Source of the DNA: Hydrogenovibrio marinus | GTDB lineage: Bacteria; Pseudomonadota; Gammaproteobacteria; Thiomicrospirales; Thiomicrospiraceae | Length of the DNA: 64,000 nt | Reading direction: 5' to 3' | Assembly (NCBI RefSeq): GCF_013340845.1 | Contig: NZ_AP020335.1 | Location: forward strand, 682,001-746,000 | Part shown: one piece after another, positions 18,176 to 27,105 of the stretch | Layout: each line of letters opens with the position of its first letter | Numbering within the stretch: position 1 is the first letter of the stretch | Translations under genes and position numbers: made by a program | The notes under the pieces: model-generated | Database searches by the model: none | What the model was told of the DNA's origin: nothing | The model's input: the letters and a program-made list of their open reading frames with translations, nothing else

Positions 18176-20746
18176 ATGGCACGTGGTTACAGAAGCTCTG
18201 CCCAGAAAAAAGTGTTCTGGCTTTTTTCTCTCTTGTTCTTGGTTATCTTAATCGGCTTTGGCGCTAGTAGCTTAAGATTCCTGCATCAATTTGTTGTCAG
18301 TGATTTCCACAGCGAATCTTTTTTCGTTTCCCGTTTGTTTATAAAAAGCTTTGACGCGATGCTGGAGCAAGGCCAAGATTTGGTTGATTCCGTTGAGCTT
18401 TCACCAGTGGTACAGAATTTTTTTGAAGCGCCGGAAAAAACAGATCTGACTTTTCTTGAAAAGGCGCTGTTATCAAAAATAGTTTCATTTAAACATGCAT
18501 CCCAATTAAGGTTGCTTTCGCCAGAAGGTAAAGAGCTGGTTCGCATTGATCGTAAATTCACGACAGGTGAGTTGGTTGTCGTACCTAGAAATGCTTTGCA
18601 GGACAAGTCACACCGATACTATCATCAAGAAGTTTTGAAGTTAAAGGGTAAAGCCTTTTATTTTTCTAAGCTTGATCTCAACGTCGAGCACGATAAAGTC
18701 GTTGAACCTTATGAACCGACCATCCGCATCGGGCAAAAGATATTCCAACATAACCGTTTTGTCGGTTATGTCATGTTGAATGTCAATTTGGCACACTTTA
18801 TTGAGTCTCTGCGCAATGCAACAGAAATGGATTTTTCCATCACTGACCAGCAAGGGCATATCGTGATAGGGAAAACACGGCAAGACAGTTGGCATAAGGT
18901 TCTAGGATTGCCGGTTAAAACATCGCCCGTCTTGCAACGCGGTAGTGAAGTTGTTGATTTAGCAAAAAATCTACATGGAGCTGATTTTAGAACGGATCCG
19001 CTTTATGAAACGCCGGACCAAAAGCTTTACCTCATCTCTTCCATGCCGCCTACATTCTTAAGTCAGGTACCGATAATGGTGGCAATGGAACTGCTTGTAA
19101 GCTTTTTCCTGCTATTTGTGCTTGTCGCTATTTTAATTTGGGCTTTGGCGCTTAGAGTTTCCAGGTGGATTTCAGAGTATGAGTTGCGTTCCAGTATGCT
19201 TGATAAAGTTTCCGATAGTGTCTATGTCTATGATGACAAGGGACAGTTTATCTATGCAAACCAGCAAGCGTGGAAAAAGCGTGGCTATGATGAAGAAACA
19301 TTTAAACAGCTAAACTTGGCGCAGCTTAATGCTTCTGGATATAAGCGCAATGTGAAGGAATTGATTGCCGAGCTGAGATATACCCCCAATAAGGTTTTCC
19401 GTGTAGAGCATGTGATGAAAACAGGAAAATATTTGCCTGTAGAAGTCAGTGCATCATTATTTGATATGGAAGGCAATGAAGTGGTATTGAATGTTGCACG
19501 GGATATTGGAGAGCAGCTTAAGCATGAACAACAGCTGATTAAACTTGAGCAAAGATATCGTCAATTGGTGGATGAATCTCCAGTAGGTATTTACGAGATG
19601 TCTGATCGCAATACCTTTACTTATGCCAATAAAGTGTTTTTGGATTTGTTCCATGTTGAGAACGTAGAGCAGCTCAATAGTGATGATTTACCTGGACTGA
19701 GAAAAGTGCTGGAGCCATTTGTCATCATGGTTCATGAAAAACAAATAGTTCAAGACTTCGAATGCGAAATCATCAGTGAAAAGCAAAGAATAGAAAAACG
19801 CTATTTTCGTATGAACGGCGTGATGCGTAATCAAAAGATGATCGCTACTTGCGTGGATATCTCACAACAGCGCGAACAGGTGTTGATGAATCAATTGTGG
19901 ACGCAGTTGATTTCTCAGATTGAAGACTTGATTATGGTGACTGATTTGACAGGAAAAATTACCTATGTCAATAAAGCATTTTTCGAAGTGACGGGGTATG
20001 AAGAAAAAGATGTTTTGGGGCAAAGCCCGAAAATACTCAGTTCTGGCCAGCATTCATTGGATTTCTTCACGAATTTGTGGAGAACGCTTTTATCAGGAAA
20101 AAGTTTCCGCGATATCTTCATCAATCAGCGTGCGGATGGCAGTGTTTATTATGAAGATAAAATCATCACACCTGTATGCGACAATCGTGGTCAAATCTCG
20201 GCTTTCGTATCAAGCTCCAGAGTCGTTACAGAGCAGGTATTGAAGGAAAAAGCCTTAAAACACCAAGCAGAACATGATGCTTTGACGGGGTTATATAACC
20301 GCTATACGCTGAATATGCGTTTGGAACAGCTTATGGAGCAATCCAAAGAAGAAGGCATGATTTTCTGCGTTATCTTTTTCGATATTGACCATTTCAAACA
20401 CGTTAACGATACCTTTGGGCATGAAGTAGGGGATGTTGTCTTGAAGCAGATCGCCGAAATCGTTGATTTAAACTCTCGTCATACTGATGTATTTGCACGT
20501 TGGGGGGGAGAAGAGTTTGTGTTGGTAGTTTGTGACAGTGACCTTGAACAAGCCATGAAAGTTGCAGAAGTATTAAGAGCGCGTATTGAGGAATCTCGCT
20601 CCGAAAGTAGACCGGATGTTACTGCCAGTTTTGGTGTCGCGCAAGTGAAGAAAGGAGATGATCTTGAATCACTGATTAAGCGCGCAGATTCCGCAATGTA
20701 TCAAGCAAAACAGAATGGTCGTAATCAGGTTTATAGCCTTTTATAG
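18176..20746 (+). CDS. Membrane PAS-GGDEF diguanylate cyclase
   Basis: 856 residues: a membrane segment (about 13-35), a periplasmic Cache-like sensor with PEGKELVRIDRKF, a second membrane segment (about 300-325), three PAS-type segments (SVYVYDDKGQFIYANQQAW, VGIYEMSDRNTFTYANKVF, LIMVTDLTGKITYVNKAF), then a GGDEF domain with ARWGGEEFVLVV and DHFKHVNDTFGHEVGD. An active cyclase making c-di-GMP is expected. There is no EAL domain. It lies 86 bases downstream of the GGDEF-EAL gene and may be co-transcribed. No clear Shine-Dalgarno sequence precedes the ATG. Confidence 0.92.
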   Translation: MARGYRSSAQKKVFWLFSLLFLVILIGFGASSLRFLHQFVVSDFHSESFFVSRLFIKSFDAMLEQGQDLVDSVELSPVVQNFFEAPEKTDLTFLEKALLSKIVSFKHASQLRLLSPEGKELVRIDRKFTTGELVVVPRNALQDKSHRYYHQEVLKLKGKAFYFSKLDLNVEHDKVVEPYEPTIRIGQKIFQHNRFVGYVMLNVNLAHFIESLRNATEMDFSITDQQGHIVIGKTRQDSWHKVLGLPVKTSPVLQRGSEVVDLAKNLHGADFRTDPLYETPDQKLYLISSMPPTFLSQVPIMVAMELLVSFFLLFVLVAILIWALALRVSRWISEYELRSSMLDKVSDSVYVYDDKGQFIYANQQAWKKRGYDEETFKQLNLAQLNASGYKRNVKELIAELRYTPNKVFRVEHVMKTGKYLPVEVSASLFDMEGNEVVLNVARDIGEQLKHEQQLIKLEQRYRQLVDESPVGIYEMSDRNTFTYANKVFLDLFHVENVEQLNSDDLPGLRKVLEPFVIMVHEKQIVQDFECEIISEKQRIEKRYFRMNGVMRNQKMIATCVDISQQREQVLMNQLWTQLISQIEDLIMVTDLTGKITYVNKAFFEVTGYEEKDVLGQSPKILSSGQHSLDFFTNLWRTLLSGKSFRDIFINQRADGSVYYEDKIITPVCDNRGQISAFVSSSRVVTEQVLKEKALKHQAEHDALTGLYNRYTLNMRLEQLMEQSKEEGMIFCVIFFDIDHFKHVNDTFGHEVGDVVLKQIAEIVDLNSRHTDVFARWGGEEFVLVVCDSDLEQAMKVAEVLRARIEESRSESRPDVTASFGVAQVKKGDDLESLIKRADSAMYQAKQNGRNQVYSLL

Positions 20747-20850
20747 TCTTTTAAAAATTCTAAAAATTCGCTTTCGAGCTCTTTCATTGGTGCTAAGTTT
20801 TTAGGACTTTTGCGCGTTTCACTAAATGTGATATTTTTATTAAAAAGGGG

Positions 20851-20878
20851 TTGCAGAGAACGATATTTTCTCTATAAT
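20851..20878 (+). promoter_or_regulatory. Sigma-70 promoter of tRNA-Asn
   Basis: TTGCAG (20851-20856) and TATAAT (20873-20878) are separated by 16 bases, about 60 bases before the tRNA. Confidence 0.75.
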
Positions 20879-20938
20879 ACGCTCCATCAAACGAAGAACT
20901 CGCCGCCCGAAGGGGTAAGTCGAGAAACAAATTACTCT

Positions 20939-21014
20939 TCCCGATTAGTTCAGTTGGTAGAACACCGGACTGTTAATCCGTATGTCGCTGGTTCGAGTCC
21001 AGCATCGGGAGCCA
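20939..21014 (+). tRNA. tRNA-Asn (anticodon GTT)
   Basis: A 73-nt cloverleaf plus encoded CCA. The acceptor stem TTCCGAT/ATCGGGA has one wobble pair, the anticodon loop is CTGTTAA, and the T-loop is GGTTCGAGTCC. The GTT anticodon reads Asn codons. Confidence 0.96.
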
Positions 21015-21020
21015 CATTCT

Positions 21021-21070
21021 AAAGCCAGATATTTCAAACACTTACGAGTGAATGAAGTCTGGCTTTTTTA
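21021..21070 (+). terminator. Terminator of the tRNA transcript
   Basis: The stem AAAGCCAGA / TCTGGCTTT encloses a smaller hairpin (CACT-TACG-AGTG) and is followed by a T-run. Confidence 0.8.
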
Positions 21071-21114
21071 TTGCCTAGTTTTACTCTTCCACCCTCTATA
21101 GGTTTCAACCCCAA

Positions 21115-23400
21115 TTACCTTCGTGTAGTTCCTGAGAGAAGGCTGTATAGTTCATTTTCCTGATCAAAGTGTAGCGCTAGGATGGAGCTTAAGCTGTACA
21201 GAATACGTATGATGGCATAACGCTGTTGTGTATCCAGTTTGCTAACACCTGACTGTTCAACTATATCTAAGTACTGGTTGCTCAAGTTAAGAATTTCGCG
21301 GTGCGTTCGGCTGAGCATTGCCATAGGGTCGTAGCCTTGCATTTTGGTTGCCAATTGAGGATGAAGTAGGCGTTCATCGTCTTGTTCATGGGGAATCAGC
21401 TTTTGTTTTAATAGTTGTGCCAGCGCTTTAAGTTGTGATAATTCAATATCTTGTTCATGAGCCAGTTGATCTGCTAACGTGCGGATATTCTCTAAAATAG
21501 GTTGTAGTTCAATATGTTCTTTTTTTAGTTGATGTTGTTGTTTGACATCAATGATGCCGGGATGTTTTGTTGGGCTGTACAAAGCACGTAATGCATTGAC
21601 GATAACCAGAACATCAATAACTTCTTGCAAAATTGCGCCTTCTAAAGGGGTTATATGGCCTAATGCCGCAAACACCATGGCAATGGCTGAGAGTAGCATT
21701 CCAATGATCACACTTTGTTTTGCTATAGATTGGCTGCGTCGCGCAATGTAGAGTCCCTCAACCAATGCATCAAGACGTTCTACCATTAGTACGGCATCAG
21801 CGGCTTCAGAGCTTGCACCAGCGCCACCAGCACCCATGGCAATGCCAATATCAGCTATCGCTAATGCTGGCGCATCGTTGATGCCATCTCCTAGCATCAT
21901 TGTGATACCTTGTTGATGTTCACTGCGCACGATGTCTAATTTGTCTTCGGGTTTGAGTTCGGCGTAAACTTTATCCAATCCAAGAGAGTAGCCGATGCTG
22001 GAAGCAATTTGGGTATGATCACCGCTGGCCATGGATAAGTGTTGGATTCCTGCTGAACGCAAGTTGCGTAGTGCGCGCGGCGTATCAGAACGTATTTCGT
22101 CTTGTAGCAGTAGCGCGCCACGCACCTGATGGTCGACTGAGAGCAGAACGGACATTCTGCCTTCATTGTGTGATTTTTTGAGCAATGGGTCTATCCAGTC
22201 TGAAGATGGGTTGTGCTCAAGTATCCAAGAGGGTTGACCAACCATAATCAGATGTTGGTTTACTTGCCCTTGAATGCCTTTTCCTGCAGTTTCCTCGATA
22301 TTTTGAGGAATGATTAGAGGTATTTGACGTTGTTTGGCTGATTCGACAATAGAGGATGAAATGACGTGGAATGATGCCTGTTCAAGTGATGCGGCTAGTT
22401 GCAGTAGTTCCTCATGGCTAAGTGAGCCATCAGTTTCAATATCTACCAATCGTGGATTGCCGGTTGTTAAAGTGCCGGTCTTATCCATAATGATTCTCTG
22501 ACTATTGGCCAAAGCTTCAAGTGCGGCCCCATTTTTTATCAGTAAGCCTTTTCGTGCTGCACTGGAGATACCCGAGACAATGGCAATGGGTGCCGCCAGA
22601 ATCAAAGGGCAAGGGGTGGCAACAACAAGCACGGCAAGAGCGCGCACAGGATCACCTGAGATCATCCAAGCTAAACCTGCTATGCCTAGGGTTAATGGGA
22701 TGAACCAGATTGCATAGCGGTCGGCCATTCGAGTAAAAGGCGCTTTACCCGTTTGTGCTTCTTGAACCAAGCGGATGACACTAGCATAAGTACTGTTAGA
22801 AACATTATGAACAGCTTCTAGCACAAACGGTGAGCCGATGTTTAGTGTGCCGCTACTGGCGGCTTGTCCTGGGCTGAGGGTAACTGGAAGAGATTCTCCT
22901 GTTAAAGACGATTCATCAAGGGTCGCTTCGCTATCCCCGCTGACGTAACCATCAACAGGAAGTACGGCTCCTGTTTTGATCAGCAATTTGTCTTTAGGTT
23001 TGATTTCCGTTATTGATATATTCTCAAGCGCTTCTCCAACATAGCGTTCCACTGTTGTTGGTGTGCGGTTTAGTAGGGAGGTTAATTCGCGTTTTGCTCG
23101 GTTGGCGGCATATTGCTCCAAGGTTTGTCCACCCGCGTACATCAATGCAATCACTGCGGCGGCAAGTGCTTCGCCTAGAATAAGTGCCCCAGTCATGGCC
23201 AATATGGCAATTAAATCAACGCCTAAGTCGCCACGACGTAAGCTTTTGGTCATATCCCATAATGATAATATGAGTGCCGGAACAACAGCGATGTCCCAGC
23301 TTATACGTCCCATCTCGACATTGCCAACACTGTAGAGAACAAGTCCCGCAAGCGTTGCAATGGATGTCCATAATAGGGTGAGATATTTTGTTTTTGACAT
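21115..23400 (-). CDS. P1B-5-like heavy-metal ATPase with C-terminal hemerythrin-like domain
   Basis: An ATP-driven metal exporter of the inner membrane, 761 residues. The phosphorylation motif is DKTGTLTTG, the actuator loop LTGES, the hinge GDGINDAPAL, and the membrane metal motif ATPCPL (TPC instead of CPC). No N-terminal heavy-metal-associated domain is present. The last 130 residues contain HEQDDE, THREI and HFDQENELY, which look like the His/Glu ligands of a hemerythrin-like diiron domain. TPC plus a hemerythrin tail matches the P1B-5 group (Nia type), linked to nickel/iron efflux. The substrate is therefore inferred to be Ni or Fe. It is monocistronic, and the tail may sense oxygen, NO or iron. 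Confidence 0.88.
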   Translation of the reverse strand: MSKTKYLTLLWTSIATLAGLVLYSVGNVEMGRISWDIAVVPALILSLWDMTKSLRRGDLGVDLIAILAMTGALILGEALAAAVIALMYAGGQTLEQYAANRAKRELTSLLNRTPTTVERYVGEALENISITEIKPKDKLLIKTGAVLPVDGYVSGDSEATLDESSLTGESLPVTLSPGQAASSGTLNIGSPFVLEAVHNVSNSTYASVIRLVQEAQTGKAPFTRMADRYAIWFIPLTLGIAGLAWMISGDPVRALAVLVVATPCPLILAAPIAIVSGISSAARKGLLIKNGAALEALANSQRIIMDKTGTLTTGNPRLVDIETDGSLSHEELLQLAASLEQASFHVISSSIVESAKQRQIPLIIPQNIEETAGKGIQGQVNQHLIMVGQPSWILEHNPSSDWIDPLLKKSHNEGRMSVLLSVDHQVRGALLLQDEIRSDTPRALRNLRSAGIQHLSMASGDHTQIASSIGYSLGLDKVYAELKPEDKLDIVRSEHQQGITMMLGDGINDAPALAIADIGIAMGAGGAGASSEAADAVLMVERLDALVEGLYIARRSQSIAKQSVIIGMLLSAIAMVFAALGHITPLEGAILQEVIDVLVIVNALRALYSPTKHPGIIDVKQQHQLKKEHIELQPILENIRTLADQLAHEQDIELSQLKALAQLLKQKLIPHEQDDERLLHPQLATKMQGYDPMAMLSRTHREILNLSNQYLDIVEQSGVSKLDTQQRYAIIRILYSLSSILALHFDQENELYSLLSGTTRR

Positions 23401-23686
23401 CGGGTACCCTGTTTCAGAGTAGAGTTCTGACTAAAAAAACAATACTAGAACAACCCAGATATAAGGTCAATTATTCTCAAACTTAGTCTGATATTTGGCC
23501 TCCTGCAGTTTTCGTTAATTATTCAGGGAATGCTTGTAGGATATATGAATTGTCATTTAAGTCACTGACGGCTACTAAGTGATTAATAGAGATTTGAAAA
23601 GAGATTCAGTTTGATAGTGGTAGCGTCGAATGTTTGATGTGTTTGATTTTATTGGTTTTGGTTCAGCATTTAGGCAATATTTATTC

Positions 23687-24112
23687 TTAGATTCTGAAAA
23701 ATATATCTTTTTGTATTGGCTTGGTGATTAGATCTGCCAAGGTAAATTGTTCTGCATATTCAAGGTATTTGTTTTGAGCTTGATCTAAAAACTTTCTGAG
23801 CTCACAACTTTGGTTGATTCTGCAAGCCGGTACATCACAGTTGACTGGTTTGAGAGTAACTTCCATCAGTTCAATGACCTGTCTCAGGTTTATCTCGTCC
23901 TTATTTTTTCCTAATTTAATACCACCTGTAGGGCCACGAACAGATTGTATAAAACCGTGGCTGACAAGCTTTTGCACTACTTTCATTAAATGACTTTTGG
24001 ATATATCGAAGGTGTCTGAGATAGCCTGAATAGTAGCGAGTTTGTCTTCAGTTTGAGACCCGAGATAAATCAATACCCTAAAAGCGTAGTCAGTTTGTTT
24101 AGTGAGTTGCAT
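23687..24112 (-). CDS. nsrR: Rrf2-family regulator, NsrR type (copy 1)
   Basis: A 141-residue winged-helix [Fe-S] repressor. The N-terminus MQLTKQTDYAFRVLIYL is the NsrR hallmark, and the three cluster cysteines are in NCDVPACRINQSC. NsrR loses DNA binding when NO damages its cluster. It is divergent from hmp, and two 23-bp NsrR-like operators lie between them. The frame extends to ATG 24124 (MANF), but MQLT is the family start. A second paralogue lies 3 kb away. Confidence 0.9.
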   Translation of the reverse strand: MQLTKQTDYAFRVLIYLGSQTEDKLATIQAISDTFDISKSHLMKVVQKLVSHGFIQSVRGPTGGIKLGKNKDEINLRQVIELMEVTLKPVNCDVPACRINQSCELRKFLDQAQNKYLEYAEQFTLADLITKPIQKDIFFRI

Positions 24113-24162
24113 AAAATTCGCCATTCCAAATTTTTACTTTGATTGTGGTTGACATTTTACAT

Positions 24163-24185
24163 TAGATTCATCTAGTATGCATCTT
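24163..24185. promoter_or_regulatory. NsrR-like operator 1 upstream of hmp
   Basis: A 23-bp inverted repeat AGATTCAT-N5-ATGCATCT with one flanking base at the left, matching the architecture of NsrR sites (AAGATGCAT-like halves). Confidence 0.75.
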
Positions 24186-24189
24186 AATA

Positions 24190-24212
24190 AAGATTCATTC
24201 AATATGAATCTT
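24190..24212. promoter_or_regulatory. NsrR-like operator 2 upstream of hmp
   Basis: A perfect 23-bp palindrome AAGATTCAT-TCAAT-ATGAATCTT starting 4 bases after operator 1, 36 bases before the hmp start. Confidence 0.8.
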
Positions 24213-24248
24213 TATTGTCGATTAACTAAAACAATAGGAATCTCAGTT

Positions 24249-25430
24249 ATGTTGTCAGATGAAATCATTCAAAAAGTAAAAGAAACGGCACCGCTTCTTG
24301 CTGAGCAGGGTGTGAAAATTACAGACATTTTCTATGAAAAGTTGTTCTTTAATCACCCGGAGTTAAAAAATATCTTCAACATGGCAAACCAAGCGCAGGG
24401 AGAACAATCGAAGGCATTGGCCGAATCTGTGTTTATGTATGCGAGCCATATTGATCAACTGGAATACCTAACACCAATGGTGAAGCGTATTGCACACAAG
24501 CATGCGAGTTTGAATATCTTGCCTGAGCATTACCCGATTGTTGGCAAGTATCTCTTGGAAGCAATCAAAGAGTATCTAGGATTGGAAGAAAATGACTCAC
24601 TTCTGGAGGCATGGGCACTTGCTTATGATGCACTTGCATCTATTTTCATTAGTGTTGAAGAAGAGATTTATGCTGAAAATGAGAATAAGCTAGGTGGTTG
24701 GAGAGGGTTTAAGCCATTTTTGATCGATCAGGTTGTGGATGAGGCAGAAGGTGTTAAGTCGTTTTATTTACTGCCAGAAGACAAGCAAATGGTGTCGTTT
24801 AAAGCTGGGCAATATGTTGGTGTGAAAACCAAACCTGCTAATGATGATTATGATGAGATCCGCCAATATTCCCTTTCTAATGCGCCGGGTGATGATTTCT
24901 ACCGGATTACTGTTAAAGCTGAAAATAGAAATGCTGTTCCAGCGGGCGTGGTGTCTAACTATCTGCATTCTGCGAAAGTAGGAGATGCGGTTTGGTTACA
25001 ACCGCCAACAGGGAATTTTGTTTTAAAGGATAGCTTTCGCAGCAAAGTGTTTATTGCGGGTGGTGTCGGTATTACGCCTGTGTTGAGTATGCTGCTGAAT
25101 GAGCTGAGATACTTTGATAGTGAGAAAATCACTTTCATTCAGTGCTGCCGTGATAAGAAACATCACATTATGGAAAAGGAGTTAAGAACCCTGCAAGAAA
25201 ACTATGGATTTAAATATAATGTTTCTTATGAATCTGATGATGGTGGTGATCACCGTGGTTATTTGACAAAAGATGTACTTAAAAAGTGGTTGCCAAACGA
25301 TGAGGCAGATGTTTACTTCTGCGGACCAAAGACATTTATGTCTGAGGTGAATAGGCTCTGCCAGGAGCTTGGTTATGAAGAAGACCAGTTGCATTACGAA
25401 GTTTTTGGGCCAACCACAAAGTTAAGTTGA
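24249..25430 (+). CDS. hmp: Flavohemoglobin nitric oxide dioxygenase
   Basis: Oxidises NO to nitrate using O2 and NAD(P)H. The globin domain (about residues 1-140) opens LSDEIIQKVKETAPLL and has the proximal His in MVKRIAHKHASL. The FAD domain carries RQYSLSNAPG, and the NAD domain has FIAGGVGITPVLSML and VYFCGPKTFM. About 393 residues, a normal Hmp length. The open frame runs upstream to 24177, but that region holds the NsrR operators, so ATG 24249, with AGGA upstream, is the start. It is predicted to be derepressed by NO through NsrR. Confidence 0.94.
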   Translation: MLSDEIIQKVKETAPLLAEQGVKITDIFYEKLFFNHPELKNIFNMANQAQGEQSKALAESVFMYASHIDQLEYLTPMVKRIAHKHASLNILPEHYPIVGKYLLEAIKEYLGLEENDSLLEAWALAYDALASIFISVEEEIYAENENKLGGWRGFKPFLIDQVVDEAEGVKSFYLLPEDKQMVSFKAGQYVGVKTKPANDDYDEIRQYSLSNAPGDDFYRITVKAENRNAVPAGVVSNYLHSAKVGDAVWLQPPTGNFVLKDSFRSKVFIAGGVGITPVLSMLLNELRYFDSEKITFIQCCRDKKHHIMEKELRTLQENYGFKYNVSYESDDGGDHRGYLTKDVLKKWLPNDEADVYFCGPKTFMSEVNRLCQELGYEEDQLHYEVFGPTTKLS

Positions 25431-25448
25431 AAGCATTATGTTTGCTAG

Positions 25449-25479
25449 GTGAAACTGCTTTCTATAGTGGTTTCACTTT
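25449..25479 (+). terminator. Hairpin after hmp
   Basis: The stem GTGAAAC / GTTTCAC with a 14-base loop, followed by a short T-run, between convergent hmp and the HPP gene. Confidence 0.5.
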
Positions 25480-25493
25480 GTTCGATTGTACAA

Positions 25494-26426
25494 TCAGTCA
25501 GAATCGGTTTTTTTCTTCCATTGCCCACTTTCTTCCGTGATTTCATACTTCGCCCAGAGTACGAATTGCTCTTTCGTTAAGCACTCGTTTGTGTTTTTAT
25601 TGCCTCCAGTTATCTGTTTGAAAATAATCAAATCCTTTTCTAGGGACTCATCGATGATTTGTCTTATAGACCAGTCTTTCCCCGGTTTGCCGTTGCAGTA
25701 ATAGCGACCCAGTTTGATATCACTTTTGTGCAAACGTTTCTGTTCTGAGTTGGCGTGAGCAAGTGCAAAAATTCTTTTTAAATCATACTCATTGATGTCC
25801 ACAAAAGAATCAATTTCCTTTAAGGCATTGATAAAGTCATAGTGATCAAAAAAGTCGTTGGGTTGTTGAGGTTGTAAGCGCTTTTTCTGGTTGAGAAAAG
25901 CGGGGTATCTACGCCAGTGAAAGAAGGCATTGAACAGCATGGCTATCATAAAGATCGACAAGGCGTTTAAAAGGACTGGCGTAATAACAAACTGATAACC
26001 CAAAGAGTGAATTGTTTCAGTTGCCATGACGGCGCTGAGAGCTGTCGCCCCACCTGGGGGGTGAATGCACTTCAGGTAATACATGGTCAGGATGGATAGC
26101 CCAACGGCGGATGCAATGGCGATAGGCATGTCGGAAATCAATAGTCCACAGGTAACACCGATAGCGGCAGAAATCGTATTGCCCGCAATTAAAGGCCATG
26201 GTTGAGACAAAGGGCCATGTGGAACGGCAAATAACAAAACTGCGGATGCGCCCATAGAGGGGACCAGTAGCCAGTGGTGGTTTTGTCCTAAAAAATGTTG
26301 GCTGATGACAATGATGGTTATGATGGAAAGAAAGCCACCAAAGGCGGAAATAAATTTTTCGTGATGGCTAGAAAGTGACTGTTCAACACCAAGAAAGTCG
26401 AAAAGTGTTTTGAGAAAATTTTTCAT
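25494..26426 (-). CDS. HPP-family membrane protein with C-terminal cytoplasmic domain
   Basis: 310 residues. Five or so membrane segments in the first 175 residues include the family signature IHPPGGATALSAV. A soluble tail of about 130 residues follows (EIDSFVDINEYDLKRIF, SIRQIIDESLEKDLIIFKQ). HPP proteins are integral membrane proteins, and a plant/cyanobacterial member has been linked to nitrite transport. Placement between NsrR-type regulators supports a role in nitrogen-oxide handling, as inference. It is 57 bases downstream of another membrane gene in the same orientation, probably the same transcript. Confidence 0.85.
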   Translation of the reverse strand: MKNFLKTLFDFLGVEQSLSSHHEKFISAFGGFLSIITIIVISQHFLGQNHHWLLVPSMGASAVLLFAVPHGPLSQPWPLIAGNTISAAIGVTCGLLISDMPIAIASAVGLSILTMYYLKCIHPPGGATALSAVMATETIHSLGYQFVITPVLLNALSIFMIAMLFNAFFHWRRYPAFLNQKKRLQPQQPNDFFDHYDFINALKEIDSFVDINEYDLKRIFALAHANSEQKRLHKSDIKLGRYYCNGKPGKDWSIRQIIDESLEKDLIIFKQITGGNKNTNECLTKEQFVLWAKYEITEESGQWKKKTDSD

Positions 26427-26483
26427 AGATAAAGGTTGTGTTTTCAGGCATCTGTTGTAGAGAAAAGATGCCTAAGTAGAGTT

Positions 26484-27017
26484 TTAAATATCACTGGATG
26501 GTTCAAGACCGGCTTTAATTTTTTCCAGGACGCGGGTTATTTCCCCTTTGTTTGTATGCCAGATAGCACCACTGCTCAGTACGAAAGTGATGACTAAAGT
26601 CAGTAGCATGAGGTTACCTGAAAGGTATAGGAAGATCATCATGCCGATATTGCTCATATTGGGATCGGAAGTCATGCTATTGGAGATGGTGTAACCGATT
26701 AAGAATATCGAACCGCAAATCAAGTAGCTGATAAAGACGATGCGGTTGTGCCGAATTGCCAAAGACCAATTGGCAGCAACGTACCAATATCCGTCCAAGT
26801 CAGATTTAAGTTTGATTAATAGGGATTTCCAGTAGAAATACTGCAACAGCATGATGCTGAGTGAAGTGATTGGAATCACCCAGAACCAATGTATTAAATT
26901 CAACTCAAATAAAATCACTACGGCGAAGAGATGGACGAGAATCACATTCATGTTGAAAATGTTATGTGGCGTTCTGGCCTGTCTTTTTTGGTTATAATCC
27001 AATTCAGGTTGTGACAT
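26484..27017 (-). CDS. Small membrane protein of the NO-responsive island
   Basis: 177 residues with four predicted membrane segments (about 24-42, 45-63, 92-112, 122-147) and charged termini. A motif near the start, ARTPHNIFNMNVILVHLF, leads into the first segment. I do not recognise a characterised family. AAGGAG lies 7 bases before the ATG. The two NsrR-like sites at 27035-27105 lie immediately upstream, between it and a divergent NsrR paralogue, so it probably heads an NO-induced transcript with the HPP gene. Confidence 0.7.
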   Translation of the reverse strand: MSQPELDYNQKRQARTPHNIFNMNVILVHLFAVVILFELNLIHWFWVIPITSLSIMLLQYFYWKSLLIKLKSDLDGYWYVAANWSLAIRHNRIVFISYLICGSIFLIGYTISNSMTSDPNMSNIGMMIFLYLSGNLMLLTLVITFVLSSGAIWHTNKGEITRVLEKIKAGLEPSSDI

Positions 27018-27034
27018 ATGACGACTCCTTATAT

Positions 27035-27057
27035 AAGGTATATATTAAATGCATCTT
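27035..27057. promoter_or_regulatory. NsrR-like operator 3
   Basis: 23 bp: AAGGTATAT-ATTAA-ATGCATCTT. Together with operator 4 it forms a direct duplication of a 27-bp block beginning ATAAGGTATATA. Confidence 0.65.
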
Positions 27058-27082
27058 ATATTAAAATGAAAAAGAAGTCTAT

Positions 27083-27105
27083 AAGGTATATATAAAATAC
27101 ATTTT
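27083..27105. promoter_or_regulatory. NsrR-like operator 4, abutting a start codon
   Basis: 23 bp: AAGGTATAT-ATAAA-ATACATTTT. It ends directly before the ATG of the second nsrR-like gene, which leaves no room for a ribosome-binding site. Confidence 0.65.

Noticed and set aside
23401-23686. Fur box upstream of the metal ATPase
   Set aside because: Only a single weak half-site (TGAGAATAATT on the minus strand) was seen, too little to call.
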